A stretch of 64,000 nucleotides of DNA from an uncultured Armatimonadota bacterium (GTDB taxonomy: Bacteria > Armatimonadota > Armatimonadia > Armatimonadales > Armatimonadaceae), in contig CAIVZM010000035.1 in NCBI GenBank assembly GCA_903910385.1, positions 23,961 through 87,960 of the forward strand, given 5' to 3'. Below are positions 46,129-54,680 of the stretch, in pieces. The notes below the pieces were generated by a model. That model saw only the letters and a program-made list of their open reading frames with translations. It ran no database searches and was not told the origin of the DNA. Position numbers and translations under genes: made by a program. Each line of letters begins with the position of its first letter. Positions within the stretch are counted from its first letter, which is position 1.

Positions 46129-47610
46129 ATGATACAAAACAGTGAAAAAGCGATGCCCCGGAAAAGCCTGGACAACGACGCCTGTTATCATGCGCTGAAG
46201 ACCCGTGACTCCCGGTTCGACGGGGTATTCTTCGTCGGCGTGAGTTCCACGGGAATCTATTGCCGTCCGGTCTGTCGGGCGCGGCTTCCGCGACAGGAAA
46301 ACTGCGGATTTTACCCCAGCGCGGCGGCGGCGGAACGGGCGGGATTTCGTCCCTGCCTCTTATGTCGCCCCGAACTCGCGCCCGGAAAAGCGCGAATGGA
46401 TGCCGTCGGTCGTCTGGCGTCTCTGGCGGCGGCGAAAATCGAAGGCGGCGATCTCGCGGATTCCGATATACCCCAACTGGCGGAAACGCTGGGAATATCC
46501 GACCGTCACTTACGCCGCGTCCTGCAAAATGAACTGGGCGTCACGCCCATCGGATTGGCGCAGACGCAACGGCTATTACGGGCGAAACAGTTACTGACCG
46601 ATACCCGTTTGAGCGTCACGGAGGTTGCGCTGGCGAGCGGTTTCACCAGCCTGCGCCGTTTCAATGCGCTCTTTCAGGAACGCTACCGCCTGACGCCCTC
46701 GAGCCTGAGAAAACAGAGTCATCTTCCCGAAAGGAGAACGCCGATGACGGACAGCGAAACTATCGTCTGTGAACTGGGCTACCGCCCGCCGTTCGATTTC
46801 GGCTTTTTCCGCCGTTTTCTGGCGGGGCGACTGATGAAGGGGGTCGAAGAGATATCGGAAGATTGGTACCGGCGCACGGTGGAAATCAACGGAAAGACCG
46901 GATGGATTTCCGTTCATCTGGCGGAACGCGGACAAGTACGCCCGACCCTGCGGGTGGAAGCGTCCGCTTCTCTCCTGACCGTGCTTGCGCCCGTACTGGA
47001 GCGGGTGAAACGCCTGTTCGACCTTTCCGCTGAGCCGCAGGCTATCGTGGAGCGATTGGGAGTTCTGGCGGCGGAAAATCCGGGCATTCGAGTTCCGGGC
47101 GCTTTCGATGGTTACGAGACAGCGCTTCGGGCGGTACTGGGTCAGCAGATCAGCGTCAAGGCGGCGACCACCATTGCCGGACGAGTGGCGGCGGCGTTTG
47201 GCGACCCGATTGAGACGCCCTTTCCCAATCTGACCCACCTTCCGCCGAAGGCGAATCGTATCGCCGACACCTTACCGGAAACACTGATCGCACTGGGAGT
47301 CATCGCGACGCGAGCGAATTCGATTCTTGCCCTGTCGAAAGCGGTCACCAAGCGGCAAATAGTTCTTGAACCGACAGCGAATATCGAACCGGTTCTCGCC
47401 CGCTTGCAGGAAATCCCCGGTATCGGCGCGTGGACAGCGCAATATATCGCTCTCCGGGCCCTCGGATCGCCGGACGCTTTCCTTCCCACCGATCTGGGCG
47501 TCATGAAGGCGCTGGGTGAGACCAACCCGAAACGCATCTTGCAAATCGCCGAAGAGTGGCGCCCCTGGCGAGCCTACGTCGTCATGCACCTGTGGAATTC
47601 GCTGGGTTAA
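46129..47610 (+). CDS. Ada-type methylphosphotriester sensor fused to AlkA DNA glycosylase
   Basis: The 493-residue protein joins an Ada metal-binding domain (V-S-S-T-G-I-Y-C-R-P-V-C, then C-L-L-C-R-P), an AraC-type helix-turn-helix at about residues 95-195, and an AlkA glycosylase domain. The glycosylase part has a helix-hairpin-helix (I-P-G-I-G-A-W-T-A-Q-Y-I) and the catalytic Asp in L-P-T-D-L-G-V. Such fusions sense methyl damage, activate the adaptive response and excise alkylated bases. It is directly followed by ogt. ATG 46129 has TAACAT nine bases upstream and no ribosome binding site; ATG 46153 is an alternative. Confidence 0.93.
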   Translation: MIQNSEKAMPRKSLDNDACYHALKTRDSRFDGVFFVGVSSTGIYCRPVCRARLPRQENCGFYPSAAAAERAGFRPCLLCRPELAPGKARMDAVGRLASLAAAKIEGGDLADSDIPQLAETLGISDRHLRRVLQNELGVTPIGLAQTQRLLRAKQLLTDTRLSVTEVALASGFTSLRRFNALFQERYRLTPSSLRKQSHLPERRTPMTDSETIVCELGYRPPFDFGFFRRFLAGRLMKGVEEISEDWYRRTVEINGKTGWISVHLAERGQVRPTLRVEASASLLTVLAPVLERVKRLFDLSAEPQAIVERLGVLAAENPGIRVPGAFDGYETALRAVLGQQISVKAATTIAGRVAAAFGDPIETPFPNLTHLPPKANRIADTLPETLIALGVIATRANSILALSKAVTKRQIVLEPTANIEPVLARLQEIPGIGAWTAQYIALRALGSPDAFLPTDLGVMKALGETNPKRILQIAEEWRPWRAYVVMHLWNSLG

Positions 47611-47635
47611 GAAAATCGATACGAAAGGACGAGGA

Positions 47636-48151
47636 ATGTATTTTACACGCATGGACAGCCCTGTCGGGGCATTGACGCTGGTATCAAATGGCTCTGCGCT
47701 TATCGGACTCTACATGAACGAGCATAAGCATGGCCCCGCGCCGGAGGGATGGGTGGAAGATGCGGAAGTCGCGCCCTTACCGGAAACCCAGCGGCAATTA
47801 CAGGAATACTTCGACGGGACCAGGACAACTTTTGATGTGCCGCTGGCGGCGCAAGGGACGGAATTTCAGCAGCGCGTCTGGAAAGCGCTGTGCGATATTC
47901 CCTGGGGCGAAACGATCTCGTACGGAGAACTCGCCCGCCGCATCGGCGACCCCGGCGCATCCCGCGCCGTCGGCATGGCGAACGGTCGCAACCCTGTTTC
48001 CATCATCGTCCCCTGCCACCGGGTCATCGGCGCGAACGGCAAATTGACCGGCTACGGCGGCGGCATGGAGCGTAAAGCGTTTCTGATACAGCACGAGAAG
48101 CGCGAAGCGGTAGGGTATATCAGCAACCTGTTTCCGTTCGACCCGAAGTAG
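47636..48151 (+). CDS. ogt: methylated-DNA-protein cysteine methyltransferase
   Basis: This 171-residue suicide enzyme removes methyl groups from O6-methylguanine. The acceptor Cys lies in I-V-P-C-H-R-V-I-G, and the DNA-binding helix region Y-G-E-L-A-R-R-I-G and the G-Y-G-G-G loop are present. AGGACGAGGA just before the ATG at 47636 fixes the start. It lies 25 bases downstream of the Ada-AlkA gene and is clearly co-transcribed as an alkylation-repair unit. Confidence 0.95.
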   Translation: MYFTRMDSPVGALTLVSNGSALIGLYMNEHKHGPAPEGWVEDAEVAPLPETQRQLQEYFDGTRTTFDVPLAAQGTEFQQRVWKALCDIPWGETISYGELARRIGDPGASRAVGMANGRNPVSIIVPCHRVIGANGKLTGYGGGMERKAFLIQHEKREAVGYISNLFPFDPK

Positions 48152-48173
48152 CGCTCGGTTTAAGCGGGCTGTA

Positions 48174-48407
48174 ATAGGCTCCTATTTCAAGCAACTGGCA
48201 ACGACGATCCGCGCCATGCCACCAACAATATTGATTCAGGGGAAGAAAACCGATATGGCGTCCTTCTCCCCTCACGATTTCCGAAGGACGTTCGTAGGAG
48301 ACCTGCTCGACCACGGAGCCGACATCGTGACAGTGCAGAAAATGGCAGGACACGCCAACGTGACTACCACCGCACGCTACGACAGAAGAGGCGAAAGGAC
48401 AAAATGA
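48174..48407 (+). pseudogene. C-terminal remnant of a tyrosine recombinase (phage-type integrase)
   Basis: The frame reads [20 protein letters not shown], then [22 protein letters not shown]. This is the H-x-x-R, H and catalytic Tyr region of XerC/D-like integrases. Only about 75 residues remain: the N-terminal core-binding and first catalytic Arg regions are absent, and the end is cut at a TGA shortly after the Tyr. It sits between the repair operon and the accessory genes at 48.5-51.5 kb. Confidence 0.7.
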
Positions 48408-48475
48408 AAAACTGATGGGGTGACTCTAGAAAAAAGTCCTGTGAAACTAAGAATCGGACGAGATATGCACTGGCT

Positions 48476-49399
48476 TCAAACAACGAAGTATGCGAGTTCG
48501 AAACTATGTCGTCCAGAGATTTCCTCCTTGTTTCCAAATAGCAAGCCCTTCTCGTCAACTCCAATGATACTTCCTGCGATTGCTTCCTCAGCGACATACA
48601 ATCGCTGCTCCAACTCTCCGGTCGTGAGGTTGAGAACCAGCAGTTCGTAAGCGCCGCGCTCACTTGAAATGATTCCCGCCTTACCCTCGGCTAACAAAAT
48701 ATAGAGAAAGGGAACGCAGACCTTAAACGTCACCTCGTTTATTCTCTTAGCGAAAGTTCGCTCCGAAATCTCCAATGTCCACAGACGATGCCCGGATTCG
48801 CTTTCTAACCAGAACTCATGTTCCTTCCATTTGGCCCCATCTCCATGAAAAACGGTTCCCTGCGGTAATACCACTACCGGGAAAGTGCCATCGCTCCGAT
48901 GATAAACAACAACGGTTTCCTCGTGAATCCAAGGAGCAACAACGAGACCTGTCCTGAGGTCAACAAATCCTTCCAGCGTCTTGACCAGGCCATCCTCGCT
49001 GACCGAGGATCGTGGCGCTGCCCTATATTGTCCTGCGTCCTTCCAGTGTTTTTCGCGCCATCGTTTGCGCATCTTGCCCAGAACGGTTCTGGGTTCGGGT
49101 TCTGCCGGGAAAAGGGGGATGCCTTCGTTCAAGTCGAAGCGGTACAGACCGAGGTAAGATTGATCGGGAACCAACATAGTGGCCAGGATAACGTGATCGT
49201 AGAGGGCGAGAACTTCTATACCGGAACGACTATAAAAGTCTGGCTCTTCCCACAGAGCGAGGCCGGTGGAACGGTTCAGGCAGAAATGGGTCTCCACGAT
49301 GTAGTCGGGCGTAAACAGAGGCGAGATACGGAAGTCCCGCTCGACCCAAATCCGATTAGGAACGTAACGATAAGTCCATAAAGGCGGCGTTTTGAGCAT
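48476..49399 (-). CDS. hypothetical protein, 307 aa, downstream of the RHS tip
   Basis: No family is recognised. The protein has no signal peptide or membrane helix. It shows repeated beta-strand units with L-x-x-G-x-x-x and W-x-L-E-S-E-S-G-H-R-L-W-T-L-E-I-S patterns, suggesting a beta-propeller or WD/Kelch-like fold. It starts 40 bases downstream of the RHS gene on the same strand, the position where an immunity gene would stand in a polymorphic toxin locus. That role is an inference. Confidence 0.55.
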   Translation of the reverse strand: MLKTPPLWTYRYVPNRIWVERDFRISPLFTPDYIVETHFCLNRSTGLALWEEPDFYSRSGIEVLALYDHVILATMLVPDQSYLGLYRFDLNEGIPLFPAEPEPRTVLGKMRKRWREKHWKDAGQYRAAPRSSVSEDGLVKTLEGFVDLRTGLVVAPWIHEETVVVYHRSDGTFPVVVLPQGTVFHGDGAKWKEHEFWLESESGHRLWTLEISERTFAKRINEVTFKVCVPFLYILLAEGKAGIISSERGAYELLVLNLTTGELEQRLYVAEEAIAGSIIGVDEKGLLFGNKEEISGRHSFELAYFVV

Positions 49400-49439
49400 T
49401 CAGCAGATATACCACCTCTCATACTGTTTTACATCGCCG

Positions 49440-50936
49440 CTACCGTTTCCGGTAATAGTTAATATCCGCCTGAATCAGTTGCGCACTCGGCCTTAAACTA
49501 AGGCTGAATGCCAATTCGCTGGCGCTTTGAATATCCTTCAGCAAACCGCCTTCTTGATAAATAAATTGTCCTTGTGGCCCTTTCCATATCCAGCTGAGAA
49601 CATTCAGCGTGTAGGCCGGCTCGTATTTTTCAGCGAGTTCGGCAGGGATTGAGGAGGCTGTCCCCAGCGCTTTTGTATCGACGCCCGTTAATCGTACTAA
49701 TGCCTTCATGATCGCTCCTTCATCAGGAAGCGGTATTCCCTTCCCTCTGACTGGTTGGATAAATATCTTTGCCGGTAAATATTTCCAGCCTTTCAGTGGA
49801 CCAACCAGAATTTCGTTAAAGGGTTGTGCCTTAAACCGGATAGAGTAACGCCCTCCAATCTCTACTGCGTTCTTTGAAAGCACCTTAGTGAGTGTAGCCC
49901 ATTGGCGATGTTGCGCCTCTTCTACGACTTTATCTGGATCAAATGCCTTCTCAGAATGAAAGGAGAGATCCGTCGCCTCTCCACTGAAATATCCTAGTTT
50001 TCGCCCTGCCTTAGTTTTTGCAAAGGCTTCGGCACCCTGCATCAGCTTCCTGTTCAGACCCATATTTTGGGTTAGTAGTCGTTGACCTACCTGTCCACCT
50101 CGCACTTTAACCGACATCAGCGCCTTTAACAGAGCGTTTCCCCTGCTGATTAATGTAGTCTGCAATGCCCCATCTATTAATTCCGAGATGGCTTCACTCC
50201 CCCAATCGACAGATTTGCCGCTTACAACAGAGATTGCTAGATTTATAGGAGCGGCAACCAACACGTTAGCCACGGCCCCTTGAGCATAATGTGCTAACGA
50301 TTGGCGAGCGGCTGCTTTCGCAGCCTCACGTGCAGCGACTTTGGCTGTTTCCTCAACAACGCCCTTGGCAACTTCCCTTTCAATTGTTAGCGCACTCGCT
50401 TTAGCGGCGGCTCCCGTGGCCGCCGCTCCCGTTGCCCCTGTGATAACCGCCGCTCCAACCGTTTCGATAGAGACAGCCAACACTACTAATTTGCCTGACT
50501 CCCACAGACCTGTCAGCAGCAAGTTCCCAAGACTCGTTTGCCCAGTCTCGTACTCACCCCAAACCTGACCAAAATGGCTTGCTCCCCCATTGAGGAGATG
50601 CTTGTCAATCCAAGGGCCGACCGGATTATTCCACCAAAGGTCGTAGAGATTCTGGCCTACAGTTTTAGGAGGATTAGTGCCGCTGGGATCCACATTTATC
50701 GTCGGTCTGTTCCCTACGTAGCTATACCTCGGTTCGGTGTCTACGGGGTCAACGCTGAGCCATTGTCCCGTCGTCGTGTCCAGCCACCTTGCTCGCACAT
50801 ACGTCAGTCCCAGATCCGGCTCCTGCCAGTAGCCCAGTCCCCCCCCGAACACAAACGGGTTGTCAGATAGAGTCCCACTGCCACTGAGGACATTTCCCCC
50901 GGCGTTCACGCAGAGGTCGGCGGCGGTTCCCATCAC
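49440..50936 (-). CDS. 5'-truncated RHS-repeat protein: core tip plus C-terminal variable domain
   Basis: The 498-residue ORF begins inside an RHS core: G-L-T-Y-V-R-A-R-W-L-D-T-T-T-G-Q-W-L-S-V-D-P-V, then Y-S-Y-V-G-N-R-P-T-I-N-V-D-P-S-G. This is the motif that ends RHS shells. The roughly 400 residues that follow are a variable region: an Ala-rich helical part (about 125-250) and a soluble domain with no toxin motif I recognise. The long RHS repeat shell that should precede is absent. The frame stays open only to the TGA at 51042-51044. The GTG start at 50936 may be artefactual and the gene may be an orphan tip. Confidence 0.6.
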   Translation of the reverse strand: MMGTAADLCVNAGGNVLSGSGTLSDNPFVFGGGLGYWQEPDLGLTYVRARWLDTTTGQWLSVDPVDTEPRYSYVGNRPTINVDPSGTNPPKTVGQNLYDLWWNNPVGPWIDKHLLNGGASHFGQVWGEYETGQTSLGNLLLTGLWESGKLVVLAVSIETVGAAVITGATGAAATGAAAKASALTIEREVAKGVVEETAKVAAREAAKAAARQSLAHYAQGAVANVLVAAPINLAISVVSGKSVDWGSEAISELIDGALQTTLISRGNALLKALMSVKVRGGQVGQRLLTQNMGLNRKLMQGAEAFAKTKAGRKLGYFSGEATDLSFHSEKAFDPDKVVEEAQHRQWATLTKVLSKNAVEIGGRYSIRFKAQPFNEILVGPLKGWKYLPAKIFIQPVRGKGIPLPDEGAIMKALVRLTGVDTKALGTASSIPAELAEKYEPAYTLNVLSWIWKGPQGQFIYQEGGLLKDIQSASELAFSLSLRPSAQLIQADINYYRKR

Positions 50937-51229
50937 TCCCTGCCAAGCGAACTGGTAAATCCGTGATTCCGAGTAACGGGTGCATACTCTGGAGCTTGCT
51001 CGGCATCCGCATGGGAACGTTGCTCTGAAACGCGGCGGCTCTCAGGCCGCGGCCAACTGGCAGATACCGCAGAGCTTGCTCCGAGCGAGGCTTCATTTCA
51101 TCGTTGCAGGTGCGTCGCTACGAAGGGGAACACTTTAAAAGCTCACCCGTAAATCTTGGCGCCATCATCTTCTGCTTGCTCGATTTTGACATCCGTTTAC
51201 TTAACAAAGCCCTGACCTGGACAATCCGT

Positions 51230-51529
51230 TTAAAGGCCCGCTTCCCGCAAATAGGGGGACAGGTTCAGACGAGTTGCCAACCCATAGAGGTCTTCGCCTC
51301 GATGGTTGGTTTTCCGAGGATCAGCCCCGTGATGCAACAAGAACTTCATGATCTCTATCTGGCGCTCCTCCAAGGCATCCATCAGCAAGGTCGAACCCGT
51401 CTCTTTTTGGCCACTCCAATCCTTGTCGTTACCCTTCTCGCCGTCCATCATCACCGCTGAGGCCATGATTTGCAATACTTCACGGTTTCCCCGCACTGTT
51501 TTCAGAAAAAGATGGTGAGTTGAAGGCAT
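51230..51529 (-). CDS. small ankyrin-repeat protein
   Basis: The 99-residue protein has one clear ankyrin unit: G-S-T-L-L-M-D-A-L-E-E-R-Q-I-E-I-M-K-F-L-L-H-H-G-A-D-P, followed by the start of another, N-H-R-G-E-D-L-Y-G-L-A. The first 45 residues are less ordered. It mediates protein contacts if functional; its partner is unknown. It may be a fragment of a longer ankyrin gene, since single-repeat proteins are unusual. Confidence 0.6.
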   Translation of the reverse strand: MPSTHHLFLKTVRGNREVLQIMASAVMMDGEKGNDKDWSGQKETGSTLLMDALEERQIEIMKFLLHHGADPRKTNHRGEDLYGLATRLNLSPYLREAGL

Positions 51530-51722
51530 TGGTAGAGGAATTCCTTATCTATATGTTAACAGCAAAAGACTAACGAGACCAACGCTCTATAATCCAGTCG
51601 TTCTTATAGATGGAGAACAGTGCGTCCACCGCTATTTCGTCAAGAACCAGCATTGCCATCTGTCAAAATTATTCTTTTCGATTCGTTTTCTGGTAAACGC
51701 CTACTCACAGATAATTTGCGTA

Positions 51723-51751
51723 TTGACTGATATCAACCTGTAAGCTAATAT
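51723..51751 (+). promoter_or_regulatory. promoter of the nucleotidyltransferase-like/XRE module
   Basis: TTGACT at 51723-51728 and TAATAT at 51746-51751 are separated by exactly 17 bases. The start of transcription is predicted at about 51758, the A of the start codon. This is the cleanest leaderless case in the window. Confidence 0.75.
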
Positions 51752-51757
51752 ATTCTT

Positions 51758-52324
51758 ATGAGTAATGCTTCGTTGCCGCCGTTCACTGCGGAGGGTCTGC
51801 TGCCCGTCGGCGATTACGCGCTTACTTTCACAGAGTTGCGACGGAGCCATCTGGTCACGGGCGCAGGAAATCTATCATCGACCTGGGATACGCCATGGAG
51901 AGAGACGCTCACCGACAATCTGGAGACAATGGCGGAGCAACTCTGGGCAGTCGGGATAACGCGCATTTTTGTGGACGGATCCTTCGTTGAGGACAAAGAC
52001 CATCCCGGCGGTATAGACGGCTATTTCGAATGCGACCTCGCCGAATTAGCGTCAGGACGATTGGTCGCCGCCCTGAACGCTCTGGACCCGTATCAGGTCT
52101 GGACGTGGGACGGGCGCCAACGACGATCCTCTCCAGCAAGCGTGAAGAAGCAGTTGCCGATGTGGCATCAATATCGGGTAGAACTCTATCCCCACGCGCC
52201 GGGACTCATGTCGGGCATCGCCGACGAGTTTGGTAATGACCTGGAGTTCCCCGCCGCCTTCCGTAAGTCCCGCCAGCATCGGGCGAAGGGAATCATTTTG
52301 TTAGAGAAAGGGCAAGCCCTATGA
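51758..52324 (+). CDS. nucleotidyltransferase-like protein (DUF6932-type), candidate toxin
   Basis: The 188-residue soluble protein contains F-V-D-G-S-F-V-E-D-K-D-H-P-G-G-I-D-G-Y-F, the G-S-x(n)-D-x-D-like signature of minimal nucleotidyltransferases. It also has a conserved-looking K-K-Q-L-P-M-W-H-Q-Y-R-V-E-L-Y-P-H block with a third acidic residue candidate. I recognise it as resembling DUF6932 proteins. Many proteins of this fold paired with a small regulator act as toxins that modify tRNA or proteins, so a toxin role is a reasonable inference. It overlaps the next gene by four bases (ATGA). Confidence 0.7.
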   Translation: MSNASLPPFTAEGLLPVGDYALTFTELRRSHLVTGAGNLSSTWDTPWRETLTDNLETMAEQLWAVGITRIFVDGSFVEDKDHPGGIDGYFECDLAELASGRLVAALNALDPYQVWTWDGRQRRSSPASVKKQLPMWHQYRVELYPHAPGLMSGIADEFGNDLEFPAAFRKSRQHRAKGIILLEKGQAL

Positions 52325-52794
52325 TCCGAACCGGAAGTGAATACCAGGCCGCATTGAGACAGATTGAGCAAGATCGTCAGACGGCGGCTTTGCAACGAGA
52401 AGCCCTTGCGGACAAGAACCTGACGCCGGAGGAAATAGAGCGGGTGATGGAACCGCTGATCTCATTCCACTTGCAACGGGTTGAGGAAGCCGAATGGTAC
52501 GAGCGGGTTCGGGCGGGTAACCTCTCCCCTATCCACGACCTGAGCGCCATCGGGCAAGTCCTCATCGGCCTTCGCATTGCCCGCAACCTGACGCAGAAAC
52601 AACTGGCAGCAACGTTGGGCGTCTCCGAAGCAGTGGTGTCGCGAGACGAGAAGAACGAGTATCACGGCGTCTCGATGGAGCGAGCGCAACGTATCTTAGA
52701 GGCGCTGGGCGCGTCACCATTGCTCTCTGTGTCTTACCAGACAGAGACCACCGCGCCGAAACGACGCATCAAGCGCGAACGGGTTGCGGTCTGA
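52321..52794 (+). CDS. XRE-type helix-turn-helix protein, candidate antitoxin
   Basis: The 157-residue protein has an N-terminal helical region (residues 1-70) of the kind that could bind a partner. An XRE DNA-binding domain follows at about 75-130: I-G-Q-V-L-I-G-L-R-I-A-R-N-L-T-Q-K-Q-L-A-A-T-L-G-V-S-E-A-V-V-S-R-D-E. A basic tail (P-K-R-R-I-K-R-E-R) ends it. The ATGA overlap with the nucleotidyltransferase-like gene indicates translational coupling and fixed stoichiometry. It probably represses the promoter at 51723. Confidence 0.75.
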   Translation: MIRTGSEYQAALRQIEQDRQTAALQREALADKNLTPEEIERVMEPLISFHLQRVEEAEWYERVRAGNLSPIHDLSAIGQVLIGLRIARNLTQKQLAATLGVSEAVVSRDEKNEYHGVSMERAQRILEALGASPLLSVSYQTETTAPKRRIKRERVAV

Positions 52795-52824
52795 CCGCAA
52801 CCCGGAGCGTTTTCTGCCGGGAGA

Positions 52825-52849
52825 GAATGGGGGATAAATTCCCCCATTC
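52825..52849. terminator. hairpin between the XRE gene and hpf
   Basis: GAATGGGGG at 52825-52833 pairs with CCCCCATTC at 52841-52849. It lies between convergent genes. Confidence 0.7.
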
Positions 52850-52867
52850 CCGGTTCCGTCTCAGGGG

Positions 52868-53440
52868 TTAGCGTTCCGGTTCGAGGATGCCGTAATTGGC
52901 GTCCGTGCGACGATAGAGAACGTTGACCTGCCCCGTCTGGGCGTTGGCGAAGACAAAGAAGTCATGGGAAAGCAGTTCCATATGCTCCACCGCTTCTTCC
53001 GGAGAAAGGGGCTTGATCTCGAACTGCTTGTGACGCACGATGCGTCCTGTTATGGGTTCTGGCGGCGTATCCAGGATGGTCGGCGCCGTGCGTAACGTGG
53101 CGACTTCGCCATGATGGCCGTAATGATGGTGGTGGGCGTGATGGTTCGTATGACCATTGCGGTGAGAACGACCTTTATGCTTCTGCATCTGGCGTTCCAG
53201 CTTGTCGGCGACCCGGTCAATGGCGGCATACAAATCCGGCCCCCGGTCTTCGCAACGGGCTTTGACGCCGTCGCCCTCCAGAAGAACCTCCACCCGTTGC
53301 GTCTGTCCCTCGACGCAGAGCGCCACGTGCGCCCCGTGCAGCGTCGCAAAGTGTTTGGTCAGTTTCCCGACGCGACGAACGGCATACTCGCGCATTGCCT
53401 CCGTCACCGTAATCCCTTTACCACGAACCTGAACATCCAT
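52868..53440 (-). CDS. hpf: ribosome hibernation promoting factor, long form
   Basis: Long HPF dimerises 70S ribosomes into inactive 100S particles. The 190-residue protein has the N-terminal S30AE domain (V-Q-V-R-G-K-G-I-T-V-T-E-A-M-R-E-Y) and the C-terminal dimerisation domain (I-V-R-H-K-Q-F-E-I-K-P-L-S-P-E-E-A-V-E-H-M, then N-V-L-Y-R-R-T-D-A-N-Y-G-I-L-E-P). The linker between them, about residues 95-117, contains roughly ten histidines. It follows ispF by 53 bases on the same strand. Confidence 0.95.
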   Translation of the reverse strand: MDVQVRGKGITVTEAMREYAVRRVGKLTKHFATLHGAHVALCVEGQTQRVEVLLEGDGVKARCEDRGPDLYAAIDRVADKLERQMQKHKGRSHRNGHTNHHAHHHHYGHHGEVATLRTAPTILDTPPEPITGRIVRHKQFEIKPLSPEEAVEHMELLSHDFFVFANAQTGQVNVLYRRTDANYGILEPER

Positions 53441-53493
53441 AGACGCGCCTCTTTCCTGTTGAAGCGGTCTGTGTAGGCTTCCCGCCTCAACCG

Positions 53494-53979
53494 TTAGATT
53501 CGAAACAGCAGCGCGACGGCGTGGGCGGCAATGCCTTCGCCACGACCAACAAAGCCCAAACCTTCATTGGTTGTCGCCTTGACGCCGATGCGTTCCGTTC
53601 CTATACCTAAGTGTACGGCAATTTCGGTCTTTATTGCGTCCGCGCGAGGATTTATTTTTGGAAATTCCGCAAGGACAGTAATATCCACATTTCCGACGCG
53701 CCAGCCCGCCGCATCGAGATGGGTTTTCACCTCATCCAGAAACTCCGTCGAGCGTCGATTTTTATGTCGCATGTCCGAAGGCGGAAAAAGCTTCCCGATA
53801 TCGCCCATGCCCGCCGCGCCCAGAAGCGCATCGCACAGAGCGTGCAGGACAACATCGGCGTCCGAGTGTCCTTTCAGTCCCAGAGACGCTTCGGGGAACT
53901 CTACGCCACCCAGAAAAAGACGTCTTCCCGCCTCAAAAGGATGGACATCATACCCCTGCCCTACACGAATATCGGTCAT
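53494..53979 (-). CDS. ispF: 2-C-methyl-D-erythritol 2,4-cyclodiphosphate synthase
   Basis: IspF catalyses the fifth step of the MEP isoprenoid pathway. The 161-residue protein has the zinc-ligand motif D-V-H in G-Q-G-Y-D-V-H-P-F, G-H-S-D-A-D-V-V-L-H-A, and G-D-I-G-K-L-F-P-P-S-D. The K-A-T-T-N-E-G-L-G-F-V-G-R-G-E-G-I end is also typical. Its ATG overlaps the ispD stop by four bases, so the two are coupled. Confidence 0.97.
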   Translation of the reverse strand: MTDIRVGQGYDVHPFEAGRRLFLGGVEFPEASLGLKGHSDADVVLHALCDALLGAAGMGDIGKLFPPSDMRHKNRRSTEFLDEVKTHLDAAGWRVGNVDITVLAEFPKINPRADAIKTEIAVHLGIGTERIGVKATTNEGLGFVGRGEGIAAHAVALLFRI

Positions 53980-54680
53980 TCACTTTCCCTCAGCGCAATC
54001 GCCATCAAGGTAGCGTCTTCTGCATGCGTCACTTTGAAATTCCGTGGGGAACCCAGCGCAAAATAGACGGGTTCTCCCAGACGGCGGATTAATTGGGTAT
54101 CATCGCTCACAGTCAGCTTTTCCGCAAGCGCAACGTCATGCGCGGCGCGGATCAGGGGAACGGGAAAGACTTGCGGCGTCTGAATCGCCCGGAGATGATC
54201 CCGGGGAATATATCCAGAAACCGCGCCCGGCGCGTCCGGATTCTCCGATGCCAGAGTATCGGTGATTGGGAGAGCGGCGACGGACGAGGCGTTTTTCTCC
54301 TGCGCCAGATTCACGGTCCGTGAAATGACTTCCGGCGTGATACCGCAACGCGCCGCATCATGGATCGCAACAAAATCGAACCCGTCGCACGCGGCAAGTC
54401 CGTTGCGCACCGATTCCTGACGATCCTCGCCGCCCGACACCACCGCCGTTACCTTACCGCCGCCAAATTCTGCGGCAATGGCATGCAAAAGGGGCAGTTC
54501 CTCGAACTGCCCCACCAGAATAATCGCCTCGATCACATGGCATCTTGCAAAAGCTTCCAGCGTCCATCCCAGAATGGGGCGTCCGCCCAATTCCGTCAGA
54601 ACTTTATTTCTGGTCGCGCCGAATCGGGCGCCGCGCCCCGCCGCGGGAATAAGAGCGCACACTCGCCCCGTATCCGCCAT
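53976..54680 (-). CDS. ispD: 2-C-methyl-D-erythritol 4-phosphate cytidylyltransferase
   Basis: IspD transfers CMP to MEP in isoprenoid synthesis. Seen are the CTP-binding [13 protein letters not shown] near the N terminus, [11 protein letters not shown] and T-P-Q-V-F. In-frame starts exist at 54737, 54710, 54692 and 54680. I prefer 54680 because it puts the Met a few residues before the core, as in homologues. Whichever is used, the start lies inside the PIN-TRAM gene, with an overlap of at least 77 bases that includes two exact 12-bp repeats each containing an ATG. Confidence 0.93.
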   Translation of the reverse strand: MADTGRVCALIPAAGRGARFGATRNKVLTELGGRPILGWTLEAFARCHVIEAIILVGQFEELPLLHAIAAEFGGGKVTAVVSGGEDRQESVRNGLAACDGFDFVAIHDAARCGITPEVISRTVNLAQEKNASSVAALPITDTLASENPDAPGAVSGYIPRDHLRAIQTPQVFPVPLIRAAHDVALAEKLTVSDDTQLIRRLGEPVYFALGSPRNFKVTHAEDATLMAIALRESE

